Shown here: positions 11,444-24,537 of the stretch, one piece after another
How positions within the stretch are numbered: the stretch's first letter is position 1
Layout: the number at the start of each line of letters is the position of its first letter
Assembly (NCBI RefSeq): GCF_016545825.1
Contig: NC_052614.1
Location: forward strand, 31,087,669-31,151,668
DNA from: Eucalyptus grandis
Taxonomy: Eukaryota > Streptophyta > Magnoliopsida > Myrtales > Myrtaceae
Direction of reading: 5' to 3'
Length of the DNA stretch: 64,000 bases
Notes under the pieces: generated by a model
Database searches by the model: none
The model's input: the letters and a program-made list of their open reading frames with translations, nothing else
What the model was told of the DNA's origin: nothing
Made by a program: the position numbers and the translations under genes

Positions 11444-14400
11444 TGTTGGCATTCGAATTTTGTCGATATTTTAAGTATCATTTATTTTACAAAAATATAA
11501 AAATATTTATAAAAAGGGATAAAAATGAATTAAAAATATAAAAATATAAAAAAAAAAAAAAAAGAATAAAAAGGACGAATAAATATGAATGAAAATGATA
11601 AAAAGTAATGATTTCGAGCGGGCCGCCATGTCCGGCCCACTTATCTAAAACTTTCGGCTCACCCGTTGACCCATTTCCCTAATTCCCTTCCTCTCTTTCG
11701 GCCCATTTTTCTTTAATTCTTTGAGCCCACAACTTGAACCCAAGAAGACAAGAAAGGAGCCCAGCCCGTCTCCCATCTCTTGCGCAAGGCTTCTCCTTCC
11801 CGTCGTTCCCACTCAACTCCCTCCGTCAAGCAGTCCACGATAAAAAAAATCCCATCTCTTTTCCCGGAAGTTGGAAAAGATTATCACAACGTTGAGCGCA
11901 GATCTTGTCTCGTCTCCTTCCACTGTTCTGCAGGCTTCATGGGAAGCTTGGCTGAAGGTCTGGGCAGAGGGAGAGAGCGAGCTCGAGAGGGAGGGACGGA
12001 AAGAGCGAAATACGGAGCCGAGCTACGTTCTCGACTCAGCGTTACCCGACCATCCCTGTCGCAAGCCGACGAACCCTAGCTGACACACTTGAGCCCGCGG
12101 GCCTCCTCTTCCGAGGATCTCGATTCGGCGACATCACGAGGCAGTCGGCCATAGCTCTCGACTCATTGTGAGCTCGCCCTATAATTGCCATCTCCGAGCC
12201 AGGAAGGGATTTCCGCGATCGAAACTCATTCCCATGAACTCCTTTTTGCCTCGCCCTGTTCTGTTTTAAGAAGGAACCGAACTTGGTGTCTCTAGTTCTT
12301 GAGCGATTTCTTTTTAACTGAGTCGGCATCGGCATTCCCTAGTGATATTTTTGTTTTAGACCCGAGCTGGAGTTCTAAAAATGTTCGATATCTTCGCTGT
12401 TCACCATATGTTCGAGGGAATGCCCGAACTAAAACCATTCCTTTTAGTCCCGCATTCCGATTTATTCTAAGGATTCATAAATGCCTATTAATTGCCGAAT
12501 ACATTTGTTAGTCAGATTTCATTTCTACCAAGTCCGAATCTCCTAGAATTTTGGTTGTCGTTCGTCTTGTGCTTTGCCATATTCCTGTGAATGTTCTTTG
12601 TATTTGTGGTTTGACAGCGAGCGTGAGCCCCGTGTGAATAGTGGTGGAGATTACCGGCTGTGCGGTGGCCGGAAGTGGCTTGCTATGGTGGTCCGGTGAT
12701 GGTCATACCAGTCAACGACGAGTAGAGTCTCTTCACGGCCATGGGTGTGCGTGTGGACTCTCTCTTCCCAGTTTGTACTCGGCAGAGAACAAGAAGATGG
12801 CTTGGAGAAAAGGAGAGAGGACATGGGCTTAATTGGTCTTATAAGAATATTAGCCAATCTTCACATGTCAATTGTCACATGTGCATCATTATATTTTTCT
12901 TTTTTTCATCCATTGAATTTGAGTAGGGAGAATTGTTCAAAAAGTCATGAACTTATTGTACTTTTTCATTTCTGCCTTAAATCTTTTAATTATGCTAATT
13001 GAGTGATAAAACTTTTTATTTTTTGTCAATTGTGTCCATTGACAAGAAATCGCTGACGTGTAAAGTCGTGGTGTACGACAAGCGTCTTATGTCGCATTGT
13101 TAGTGACGATCGGTGTTGACATGAACAATTTTAAAATAATTTTATCATTTATTTTTCTCTTTTCTTTATTTATTTACTTTTTTTCTTTTCTCTTCTTTTA
13201 TTCTGTTCTTTTTTCCTTCTTCCTGTCGGCCTCAAGCGAGAGCCACTGTGGTTAGCTTTGGGAGAGAAACGATGAGGCTTGGACTAGTGAGGGTAGCCGC
13301 TCACTAGATCAAGCAGGGTGGCCCTCACCATCCTAGGCTCGGGCGTCCCTCTCTCGAGGTTGGTGAGGATGGCCTTTGCCAGAGACTAGCGACCTTGATT
13401 GGCTATTATAAAAAAGTAAAAGTTAAATTTTATGCACATTAGAAAATTGAATAAAAGTTAAAATTGGCAAGTCTATTGCAAAAGAGTTATTCTCAATAAA
13501 AACAAATATATTTTTAAACATTTTGTCACACGATTGAGCATGACTTTTTTAAAAAGAAAATATTATCTTTTATAATTAAATGCATAATCTCTATGATTAT
13601 TCTTCTCACTAAATTATGGCTCATCCTAGTACTTTCAACTTTTCATAGGTTTAATAATTGAATAATCAATGGTTTGATCCTCGTATAATTTAACTTCTTC
13701 ATAGTTGATAGGAACAAAAACATATATTTTGGTTTAAATTCGTAGCCCCTCGAAAATCGCAAAGCGGGTCAGGTGGATGGTTCTAAGTTCTCCTAAACTC
13801 TTGATTCGAGTTGGCTATGAAACCAATAATGTGAATTTTGAAAAGTAAAGATGATTCGCCACCAATTTATTTTTTATCAATCCTAGGTCGATTCCTAGAA
13901 TGCCTAAGCAGGTATAGAGGAATAAACTACCTCGGTGACATGTGTGAGGTGATTGGTCTATTGCGTAACCAAGAGTGTGAGCTTTGGCGTTCGGTTATGT
14001 GCTGGATGGATTCACAATTGTCTTGCATTTTCCTTAATTCACATTGAAACGTTTGGAAAATTCGAATTTTCGCCAATACACAATCAGGCGAAAAGATAGT
14101 ATCATTTTTGTGAACTAGATAACCCAAATTGTGTGTGATTGTGTATTTAGAAATATACTATGAACGATATGTGGTGTTTAATTGATACATATACTACTTT
14201 TATGTGCAATTGAATATGACAAGTGTAAATGACATGCACATATGACAAGTGAGAGGATTGAATATGACGTACTATGATATAGAACTAGGATGACATGTAG
14301 GATAACATGGAGATTGAATTATAAATGGATGAATGACACACGGTATGTTGCAACATTGAATATGACTTGAGCAAATGGCATGTGTAATTATGTAGAGCTC

Positions 14401-15173
14401 GAATAAGACATAAGATAACTACATTTGTAAGTGACTTAGAAATTGAATGCCTAACGTTGAAATCGAATTATGGCATGTGCGGATGACGTGCATCATTACA
14501 TGGAAATCCAATTATGACATGGGTGAATCACATGCATGGTCATAGGGAATTTAAATGCAACATGAGTAAATGACTAGTGTAATGACATGGAATTTGAATA
14601 GGATATGTGCATATTACATGCATTATAAAATGGATATTTGAATATGGCATAATGAAATAACACATGTGATCACGGTGAAATCAATTTATGACATGCGCCA
14701 ATAGTATACATTATAACATTAAAATAGAATAGTGACATGTGTGAATGACAAGCATGGTGACATAGAATATGAGAAGGACATGTGCGAATGACATACATTA
14801 TGAAATAGAAATTTGAAAATAAGATTTTGAAATGAAAATTATGATGATTGACATTCACCGGAAGCGGGGCCAAAATCATTTGAATGAGTAGAGTTGAGCT
14901 TTCTAATGCTTCATGGGTTTGAAATTGTTGGGCTCTGTTTAAGTATTCCATGAGCCACAGTGAATGGTGGGTTAGCATGAGCAATGGGTTTTGGGTAATG
15001 GGCTTCGATTAGGATTAATGGGCTGTTTCTGTGAGCTGAGGTCTAATAAATTGGACTAAGGAAAATGGTAAATGGCCAAATTTGGCATTCTTTTCATTTA
15101 TTATTATCAATTATATATTTTTTTATTTTTACAAAAATGAAAATTTAAATTATTGACTAAAATTTAGGTGTCA
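11444..15173 (-). repeat. Probable solo LTR of a second gypsy-like family
   Basis: Bounded by TGTTGGCATTCG on the left and TTTAGGTGTCA on the right, i.e. TGACACCTAAATTTT...GAATGCCAACA on the minus strand. These are TG...CA ends of a style common in plant gypsy LTRs. The length (3.7 kb) and mix of GC-rich (about 11640-12840) and AT-rich blocks fit a long LTR. No matching 5-bp TSD is visible (gatcg against ataat), so the ends, or the single-insertion model, may be wrong. Confidence 0.4.
14160..14830. repeat. Degenerate tandem repeat, unit roughly 60 bp
   Basis: A loosely repeated pattern of GAATNTGACATGTGNNAATGA-type segments followed by CATGCATTATGACATGG-type segments recurs about ten times with many changes. 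It looks like an old minisatellite. No open frame or RNA gene is evident. Confidence 0.6.
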
Positions 15174-15495
15174 ATAATATGCATGGAACCTCAGATCATG
15201 GGTTCGAATCATAATAGCTAATAGTTCTTGACCTCCAGTAGTATCACCATAGTCTATTATACATTATAACCTAATCCCATCTGTGCCACGTCATGACCTT
15301 AAATTTGGCTCAAACGGGGATTATAGGCTGGGGTCTATGCATTGGGTGTCGGTTTTGCTGATGTTGCGAAACTCCAATCTTGCTTTGTGTATGTGTAGTG
15401 GAAGTTGGTTGATAATCATATGTTGAGGTAATTAAGTTATTGAAAAATTATAATTACTAGAAAACCCTTGGTGCATAAGTTCTTATTTAGAACTT

Positions 15496-15650
15496 TCTCA
15501 CTAATTTTTATAATATGTTTTATATAAATTAAAATCTAAATACTAAAATATATTATATTTAAATGATTAATTAATCAATCTAGGTTTGTTTGTAATTCGC
15601 GAGATTTTTTTTTTTAATTTATATAAAACATATTATAAAAATTAGTGAGA
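15496..15650. repeat. 36-bp perfect inverted repeat with 83-bp spacer
   Basis: The arm at 15496-15531 begins TCTCACTAATTTTTATAATA. The arm at 15615-15650 is its exact reverse complement, ending TAGTGAGA. This could be the ends of a very small MITE or a stable hairpin. No clear TSD is seen. Confidence 0.85.
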
Positions 15651-16372
15651 ATAAACCACACAAAATTTTCTTCTTATTAGAATTAGTAAAAAATAGTGCC
15701 AATCAAGAGTTGATAAAATTACGTTTACAAAGGCAATAGTTCCTTCGAGAAAAATATTGATTAAGATATAATGAATAATGTTAGTTCTCTACAATTTATC
15801 TTATGATAGCAAATGGATCGCGCTATTTTCACTCTCATATTAGCTCCTAACACCCCCATCATATTGAATTAACTAGATTGCTCATTGCGGATCTCGTTCT
15901 CGATTTAAAATTATTTCTTACATTTTTTTCTTCTTCTTTTATTTCAATTTTATTAAAAGACAAAATCACCCACACTCTCTTCAAACAACTTCTTTTCACT
16001 CTATTCGCATTTGCCACACCCATTACATCTCAAAGTTCCATTCATGTTTGTTTTCTTCTAAACTTATTCCGCTAATTATCAAGTTTATATCCCTAGATAA
16101 TGCTCATGATAGTGAATTTTTTTACTTCAATTTTCAGTGTAAATTGAATATGGTGATTGATGAATTATATACAATTAACTCATCTCTCATTGTATTGTTT
16201 TTTGTAGCATAGTTACTATTGATGATGAAAGTGTGAATGGAGAACAACAATCAATCATGTTAACAAGTTTGTTTGGTGCTTCTCACACTAAAAATTAAAA
16301 ATTATTCCTTCATTTGTGTGCACACCGCGCACATGTGGTTTAAGTGTATTGACATCTAAATTTTGACGCCCC

Positions 16373-16624
16373 ATTTGTTAATCATTGCATAGAAAATTAT
16401 GGACTAAATTTTAATCCTTAGTAAAAATATGAAGTTAAATTGCTCGGGGACGGGAGGAACAATGGGGTCAAAATCTTTTTCGAGGCCTGAACCCGCCTCT
16501 ACCCGGACTTTCCCGGTGGTCAGAGCCTTTTAAGGTCCCGCTCTCGGGACCAGATTTGTTAATCATTGCATAGAAAATTATGGACTAAATTTTAATCCTT
16601 AGTAAAAATATGAAGTTAAATTGC
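16373..16624. repeat. 71-bp direct duplication flanking a GC-rich 110-bp insert
   Basis: ATTTGTTAATCATTGCATAG and the bases after it are repeated at 16373-16443 and 16554-16624, identical by eye. The segment between them is GC-rich, unlike its surroundings. Confidence 0.9.
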
Positions 16625-16723
16625 CTATAGTTATGATGAGCATATTTCAATTAATTGCATTTGATCAAACTGGCGGCAGATGAACTTAGGTAAATGGTTT
16701 AGAGCTTAAATAAGTTAAGCCCA

Positions 16724-17639
16724 GGGAAAAGTGTTAAAAAAAAGTCATAAACCTTTTGTATTTGTGCCAATTTAGTCATAAATCTTTTTTTGGTGTCAAT
16801 TTAGTCATAAACGTTTTTTTGGTGCCAATTTAATCTTAAAACTTTTTACTTAGTGCCGATTTAGTCATTTCCGGCCAATTTTGGCCGGATTTTGCTGACT
16901 GGACGCCGGCCGACTGACGTGGCTTGATCGGTGTTGACATAGACAACTTTTAATAATATTTTAATTTTTTTGAATTTATTTTTATTTTTCCTTCCCCTCC
17001 TCCAGTCGATTACGAATCTTAGCGATCGGCCCAGGTGACGGCCAGCGAGGTCGACCTCGCTGGACCTCACCGGACCTTGCCAGCCACCTCGCTAGTGGCC
17101 ACGAGAACGACCTTGTGCTGGGCGGTGAGGCTTGCCCTCGCCGGCGCCACCCAGGCCATCATTTGGCGAGGTCGAGCCTCGCCGGCCATGGGGGAGGCTC
17201 GATCCTTGCTAGAGCCTCGCCCATGGCCGGTGAGGCTCGACCTCACTGAATTGCGGCTTGGGCGGCGTTGGTGAGGTTGCCCTCACGGCCACTAGCAAGG
17301 TGGCTGGCAAGGTCCGGCGAGGTTGACCTTGCCGGCCGTCGCCTCTGGTCGGTCGTTGAGGTCCGGCGATCGGCTGGAGGAGGGGAAGGAAAAATGAAAA
17401 AAGAAAAAAAATGAAAAAAATTCAAAAATATTAAAATATTATTAAAAGTTGTCCACGTCAGCCAATCAAGCCATGTCGGTTGGCTGACATCTAGTCAGCA
17501 AAATTCGGCCAAAATTGGCCGAAAAAGAACTAAATCGGCACTAAGTAAAAATGTTTAGTACTAAATTGGCACCAAAAAAAGTTTTAGGACTAAATTGGCA
17601 CAAATATGAAAGGTTTCGGACTTTTTTAGCACTTTTCCC
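16724..17639. mobile_element. Foldback MULE-like element, copy 1
   Basis: Starts GGGAAAAGTG and ends CACTTTTCCC. It is flanked by the 9-bp TSD gttaagccc (16714-16722, with one extra base before the element, and 17640-17648). A 9-10 bp TSD and GGGAAAA termini fit Mutator-like elements. Nearly the whole 916 bp is one inverted repeat with its centre near 17200. The outer arms repeat a 'not conserved reading' pattern of TTTAGTC and TGCCAATTTAG units, and the core is GC-rich (about 17030-17360). There is no transposase. The open frames on both strands of the core are mirror images and not genes. Confidence 0.85.
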
Positions 17640-17688
17640 GTTAAGCCCGCATTGATGAAAATTTGACTTAGCCTATTAATTCTCATGG

Positions 17689-20600
17689 TGTCACACCCCG
17701 AACCCTGAGCGTGCGCACATGCCTCGCGGTCGATTAAAAATGCGACGTCCTAGAACATGTTGCCGACCCATTCTTTCTATTTTTCAATTAAGCATATGCA
17801 TAAGCAAATTAAATACAACACCCAGTCAACAACCAATTTAGGGATAGTAAACACAAGGAACAATTTCCCCAAAAACAATAATTTCCTTATCAACTATTGA
17901 CCCTATGAAGTTTAATGATTTACAAGTCCTTACGCTGGCAACTTCCAACCAACCCTCTCAAAAACCTTCAAGGATTAGGATCACCCTAAACTTTGCTAAC
18001 GGTAAGGCCAGCCAAAAGGTGTCGCATCTCGCGCCCATCACATTCGCACACGGCAGATCTCCACGCTACGGCCCTGAAAAAGGTTAGCCCACGACGGGGT
18101 GAGATAAAATTTTAGCGAGTCAAAACCCTAAATCCCGATTAGGACATAAATTCGCCTCGAAGGTAATCCTAAGCAGGCACCATACAAGACTCACCTCACC
18201 TCAACACGTCTATGCACATTAGCTCATCACATATGCATTTATAAATGTCGCAAGCATAATTCATAACTGGAACACATCATTCTCATTCATCAGACATTCA
18301 CATGGGTCCCGATTATAAGGCCAAACCGTTATGACATGTCTCATATTGTGCCACACAATTTTGTTCCATAATCAGGCGCAACTATCACAACCATTCAAGC
18401 GTGTTCCAGTTATTACAACCCATCGGCCACTGCCAACTCGAAAGCCGGCGATCATCTGGTGTAACCGGGCATCGTCCCGCTCCATCGGGCACTGCATCAT
18501 CCCGCATATTCATACGCATCAAGATGGCATTCCACACAGGAGCATCGGTCCGGTCTCCACCGCGACCGGCATCCGTTGATGTGGGGGCATCCGAACTTAA
18601 TCAGGCATCATCCCACATATTCATATGCATCAGGACGGGTTCATTACCCCGCATATTCATACGCACCGGGGTATTAAGTTATCACACGAGCACACCATCA
18701 ATCAACCCATTTCTTATCTTCCGTCAATTAGCCCAAAACACCAAAATCCTTTTTAAAACAATAAACCTTGCAATTCCTTTTTTTTTTTTCGAAACTTTCT
18801 GAAATAAATTCGTATGCGGTCACGTACTCAAAATCAAACCTTTAAATTTTGCACGCTTCTACTATAAAACCTCATTGTTTTATTGAGCACATAAAATTCG
18901 GCGTCCAAACCCAACACCTTATTTATTTTCTATTTCTTTCCCAACCACCTTTTTTGGAATTAAATTTGGGTAATCCCATTTTTTTTTATCAAAACCTTTG
19001 GAAAGAAATTCGTAGGTGCTCACGTACTCAAAATTAATCCGTCAAACTTTGCATGCACCTAGTTTAAAACCTCATTGTTTTATTGAGCAAATACGTTTTG
19101 GTGTTCAACTTGACACCTAATTGTTTTTCTATTTAAATGCCTATAAGGCCACCTTTTGCAATAATAATAAACAACCAACATAGAGCAATCAATCCGATCA
19201 TATCATGCATAGGTTCTCAGCATGCCCCACAAGTCAACCACATCACAAAACATACAATTTTCAGCAAGCAAAACACGAAGAACAACCACAAGACCACTAC
19301 TGACCTAACTGGCAGAAACCAAGTCCACTCACACGTCTCTAAGTTTATTTCCAGAAACATAACCGAACGAGTTTGGAAAATTCTCAAATTTAAATATGTT
19401 ATAAATGACACTTAAATGAACACTTTTCATGAAAACACATTGACCCAGATCTTCCTAGAATAAGAGTAGTAATTCGCTCAAACCGTGACCAAAATTGTGT
19501 CAGTGTCCTGAAATTTGACTATATTATGATAAACAACTTTTGTGAAGAAACCCTTTTGAAAATCGAACCCTAAGAGTTGATAAAAATCCTTTAAACACCA
19601 AAAGGTCACAGTTTCCAGCACAAACCGAGATTCAGTTTTACAATTAACGAAGCTGAAATCTTATTCTTTAAAATCCCTAAAATCTTGAGTAAAATATATG
19701 TTATAGTTGAAGATGTTTAGAACATTTTTCAAGAAGGAAGCAACCTCAAAATCGCAGCACATTTTCATCCACAAAAATAGCAAATAGCGAGGGTCTAGTA
19801 AACTAATCCGAAGAGAAATCCATTAAACTAAGCTAAACCACCCTTATTAGTACTAATTTATCCGACTAAATTAACACTAATCCATATTAAGGATAATATA
19901 ACCAAACTAGATTAACACTAATCCATCTTAAGGCTAATCTAACTAAACACTAATCTAACCAAGCTAATTAACACTAATCTAACCCCTAAGTGCAATTAAC
20001 TACCTAATCAAGGATTAGGAGTTAACTCATCGGATTAGGTAGCAACGGGTTCACGGCGACGGCGACTCGAAGGTAGTGAAGACCCGAGACTACCGTATCT
20101 CCAACGGAGCTCAAATGGCGGGGGAAAATAGCCTTACAAGGCTTCAGCCAAGGCTGGTCGATTCTATGGCTGAGGTGGATGGAGGTGCTGCTTGGTGATG
20201 GTGGTGTGGTGCTGGCTGTGGGGCTGGCTAGACGGTGGCGCTGGGGCTGAGGCGGTGAGGTTGTTTGGAGTTGGGCTGAAGGTGGAGGTGTGCGGTAACG
20301 GAGCTGCTGGTCGGCTACTTGGTGGACGTTGGCAGAAGTGAAAGGGATGATGGGTGTGTTGATGGTGGAATTGGTGGAGTTGGGTGTAAGAGTGATGGTA
20401 TGATGGAAGATGGAGTAGCAACGGTGATGATGGAGTCGCTGGTGCAGTGGCCAAGAAGAAGGGAACACCGAACCAGGGGGAGGGTGAACTGCTAAAGGGG
20501 GGGTGCGCATGAAAGAATAGAGAAGAAAGAGGGAAAGAGAGGAGGGAAACCAATAAGTCAAATGCATAGCCAATGGCAAGCCAAGCAAAAATATCAAGCA

Positions 20601-21388
20601 CTCAAGTGCCAAGCCCCAAAAGTCTTCAGCCAACAAAGTCAAGAGGCCATCCAATGACTAATTTCCCTTCATTTCCTCATAAATAAGTCATTTGGGCAGC
20701 CAAAAATTCCACCAAATCAACCCATACGAATTTCCTCTTCTTTTTCAATTTGTTCGAAAGTGATTTTTTCAAAAAATCCCGCACTCGATGAAAATTCTTC
20801 GAAAGATGAGACGACGTCCTATAAATGAATCGTGACACGCTCGAACGTCCGATTCCCCGAAAATGAATTCAATTTCATGGTTAAAATCGACCGAATGCGA
20901 TTTTAGTACAACTTAACCTATCGGGTAGTTTTTAGGGATTTTAGCGCGTTCGACCCGTGGTTGATAATTTTCGATCCATGTTTATGCATTTCCGACTCGT
21001 AGACGACTCTCGATTGTCGTAAAAATCACAGGTTTCAATTACGTGTCCCGAGTATAATTTCGATAGAAAATCGGGTTAGTGCCGTTCGATGCGAATTTCA
21101 CAATCACGCGGAATCACCCGTAATTCAATTACACGTTTCCGTCGAATTGACTTATATTCGATTGCAATTCGATTATAATGGCGTCGTATTGACCCTTGCC
21201 GATTATTACGGTCGAGCGATCGATTTCCGATCGAATTCTCTAGTTTGTCGCGTTTATATCCCTTAACAGCTTCACCTAATAGATTAGTTAACTCGTGAGT
21301 GGCCAACTTAGAGTAAAATGACCATCGGCGCATCGACGAAATGCCCATTTCATATAATCAAGACGGGGTTGAAATTCAGGATGTCACA
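17689..21388 (-). mobile_element. Solo LTR, long-LTR gypsy family, TSD catgg
   Basis: TGTCACACCC...GGATGTCACA with the perfect 5-bp TSD catgg at 17684-17688 and 21389-21393. The length is 3,700 bp and there is no internal region. The U3 (about 20780-21388 on the minus strand) carries the family GAGTTGGCCACTC block. A GC-rich leader lies at about 20030-20660. A degenerate array related to the 36-bp minisatellite lies at about 18400-18680. This is what remains after LTR-LTR recombination of a full element. Confidence 0.92.
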
Positions 21389-21393
21389 CATGG

Positions 21394-21673
21394 CCTGAAA
21401 TTCATTGGGAAGTTTGCCAAATTGAGATATTGATTTGCCTTGGGAAGTAATTTGATTAAAGAAAGGAAATTGTAGTCATGTATTCAGTGGTGAGAGATTT
21501 GCCCGATGTTGTACTAAGCAAGATTATGGCTGAATATATTTCAATGTTCTGGCAAATTGAAAGAAGAAGGATTCGGTCAGCAAGAGGAGAGAATATTGGA
21601 AGGAACATCATACAGCTTGACGCTCGAGGGATTTTTTATCAATAAAGAAAAGAACCAAAAGCAATTGAAGACT
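21394..21673. other. Short unassigned stretch
   Basis: Flank between a solo LTR and a MITE-like repeat. Only a short open frame is present and there is no recognisable motif. Confidence 0.5.
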
Positions 21674-22458
21674 AGGCTGCGTTTGGCAGTTGGGATAAAA
21701 TTCGGATATGATATGATTTATCCTATTCTACGTTTGGTGCTCGCTTAGGACAGGATAAAATCAGATATAAGGGGAATATAGATAGGATAAAACTATCCCA
21801 TAGGAGAGGTGTGATAAAGATGGATATGATTTCTAATATCTATAATAGAAAAGTTATTTTTCTCGAATAGCAAACTTATTAAATTAACAAAATTGAAATT
21901 ATATTTCAATATAAATAATATTTGAATTATAATTTAAGAAATTAAAAATTAAAAATAGAAATTTATGTTTAGTTAATCTTATTTTAATTTATATATTCAA
22001 CTATAATTCTATCTTATAATAAACATTCAACCTTTAAATTAAATATTTATATTTATTATATATTTTAGGTATTTTTGTATTTTAGGTATGTTAATACACT
22101 TTACTATTTGATAAAATTTTATTAAAGAATGATGAAAGGGGAAAAAAAGAAATAATATAAAAAAGAGGAAAAATAAAATAAAAATAAATTAAAGAATAGT
22201 GTTACGAGAGATTTTCACCATCTCCATTTATAAACATTTAGGTTCATTTAACTTACAAAAAACAAAAAACATTTATGTTCATTTATAATGATATGCCATT
22301 TAAATCAAAAAAATGTATATGATATGATGTGAATAAATCCGACTTTAATACTGCGATTTACCAAACAATGGACATAATATAAAAAAATCACAGGATTTCA
22401 TATCCTATCCTATCTAGTTCTATCCCAATTAAAAATTCAGACGACCAAATGTAACCTA
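21674..22458. mobile_element. MITE-like element with imperfect terminal inverted repeats
   Basis: The left end TAGGCTGCGTTTGGCAG and the right end (reverse complement TAGGTTACATTTGGTCG) match over most bases. Both arms continue with related GGGATA and ATATGATATG/TATCCTATCC motifs. The interior is very AT-rich and non-coding. 'TGCGTTTGG' termini are typical of plant hAT or Harbinger MITEs. I find no convincing TSD, so the superfamily is open. Confidence 0.55.
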
Positions 22459-22767
22459 AGAGGTTTTGTCCATGTGTGCTAAAATAAAGAGAAGAATTCT
22501 CTGTTGATCACCGCACCAACTCAGCGATATTCTCTTGGCTCTATTCACAGCAAGAAAGGAAAGAAATCGACAAACTTGCGAGCTGATATTCAATTTGAAG
22601 AGATAAAATCAATTAGAGAATATTCAGCACGTATTTGACTGACTTGGAGCTGACATATTATACATAGAGTGGTAAAATTTGAGAGTGAGCAGGATTCGCA
22701 CACACATTGAGAAAAACAGAAAGAAGAGAAGTCACGGCTGACTCCCTTTAACGGCGGTGATCTTGTC
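22459..22767. other. Unassigned stretch left of the hAT element
   Basis: No open frame of note and no repeat that I recognise. Confidence 0.5.
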
Positions 22768-23129
22768 ATCTCCGCTAGGGGTGAGCGCGGTTCCCGGTTC
22801 TTAAAGGACCGTCCGGTTCCCGTTCCATTTTTCCAGAACCGGAACCGAACCGAACCGGTTGCGGAACCGGTTTCGGTTCCAAAAGGACCCCCTCCCCCAC
22901 GACTCCCGAGACTCCCGACCCTTTCACTTTCAGTTTTTCAGAGTCTCGCCGGACGCCGCTTTGAGTCTCGCCACCGGACGCCGCTCGCCCTCAAGGCCAC
23001 CGCCGCCGGACGCCGCTGGACGCCAGTTGCCGACGTCGCTCGCGCGAACCCTCGCTGTTCGACGCTCGTCGCTACCGTGCTCTGCCTCGACGCCCGTCGC
23101 CGACTACCCGACGCATGCAGATTTGAGTC

Positions 23130-23450
23130 GAGCTCGTCTCCGCTTGCGACCCACCGCCTCTGCTCGCGCCAGAAGCCCCGACGACGCCGATTCTGCTGTC
23201 TCCGCTCGCGACCCACCACCGCTGCTCGCACCAGAAGGCCCGACGACGCCGATTCTGCTGTCTCCGCTCGCGACCCACCGCCTCTGCTCGTGCTAGAAGC
23301 CCCGACGATGCCGATTCTGCTGTCTTTCGCGACCCACCGCCGCTGCTCGCTCGCGCCAGAAGCCTCGACGACGCCGATTTTGCTGTCTCCGCTTGCGACC
23401 CACCGCCGCTGCTCGCGCCAGAAGCCCCGACGACGCCGATTCTTTCTCTA
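23130..23450 (+). repeat. About 66-bp GC-rich tandem repeat inside the hAT element
   Basis: About five units with the core CGACGACGCCGATTCTGCTG and GCGACCCACCGCC. Unit length varies slightly, so open frames across it shift. Strand overlap and low complexity argue against a real protein. Confidence 0.8.
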
Positions 23451-24537
23451 TCAGAAGTCCCAAGTTTGTCTCCGACTTGCAGTCATAACTAATTTCACAT
23501 GAAGTCGAACATCATATCTTTTTCTTTTATTGTTTTCATAGCTCGGGAAGTATACTTATGACGTGATTTTGATGTTAGAGGATCATTCATGAAACTCTGT
23601 TTTGCTAAAACTCTTGCCAATGGGGAAGCAGGAAATGGTGGGTGAACAACTCGTAACCTCATGGAAATACAGATTAGTTTTGGAGTGAATATTCACGATG
23701 TTGAAAGTGGCTGGCTAGTGTAGATTTGAAGCTGAAGAAATCTGAAGGACCAAATTGATGTTTTGCTGAAGTAAATTAGAACATTCTGGTGCTGTGTTTC
23801 GAATCTTTTATTCAAACATATTTCAACTTTACTCCAGTACTTTGATCTGCTGTCGAATGGCGCTCCTGCATAACATGGTAAATATCTATATTATTATATG
23901 CACACTCTATTTATGATCTACATCCTTCGCAACCACTAAACTCCCGCTGATCTTGCAGAGACAGAACACATTTTCACTGCTAGAGAGAGCGATTACAGGA
24001 TCTTTCTCTATATGTTAGGAAGAATGCTGTTCTTGTGCTCTCCCATCTCATATTGAATGATATGATGAAGGTAAATGGACAGATCCTGGAATATCTACAA
24101 TGATATAAGTATTATCAGATTCATCATGATTGGAAATGCCATTGCTTGTCCAGGTGAAAGGTTACATAAATGACTTGGTTGTTATGGGTTTTGAATGAAA
24201 TCTTGTAAATGCTGGATTGATTGCGCTTATCCCTGCAACCCTACTTGCCACAACATGGTTTTTGATCCCAATGAACACCCTGAAGTTAGCTTCCCTCTGT
24301 TAAAGCCTTCTATCTATTCTTGAAGTTTCTTTTGTTATTGGCAAGATGAACTTGAACAATGAAGGGGATACATGATTCTATTTTAGTTTTGCATCAGCAG
24401 AGGTTGCAGCACCAAAACCGCATGCTGGTCACTCTGTGTAATTCTTTAATGTATGCAGAGTATTGATAGTAATGAATAAGGGCACCCTTTTCTTCTGATC
24501 TGATCTTTCTCTGTGCACTACCTAATTTGTCTGGCAG

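Larger units (their letters stand above)
15174..16713. other. AT-rich intergenic region
   Basis: No coding signal. It holds a 36-bp perfect inverted repeat (15496-15650) and a 71-bp direct duplication (16373-16624), both listed separately. Confidence 0.6.

Noticed and set aside
13020..13430. A third foldback MULE-like copy
   Set aside because: Some texture is shared (GCTGACGTG, GTTGACATG and a GC-rich middle), but no matching ends or TSD could be found.
16861..17425. Frames in the GC-rich core of the foldback element
   Set aside because: The plus and minus frames are mirror images of one inverted repeat.
20022..20654. 210-codon proline/serine-rich minus-strand frame
   Set aside because: Lies in the LTR leader. 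Its frame is not preserved in related LTRs and composition explains it.
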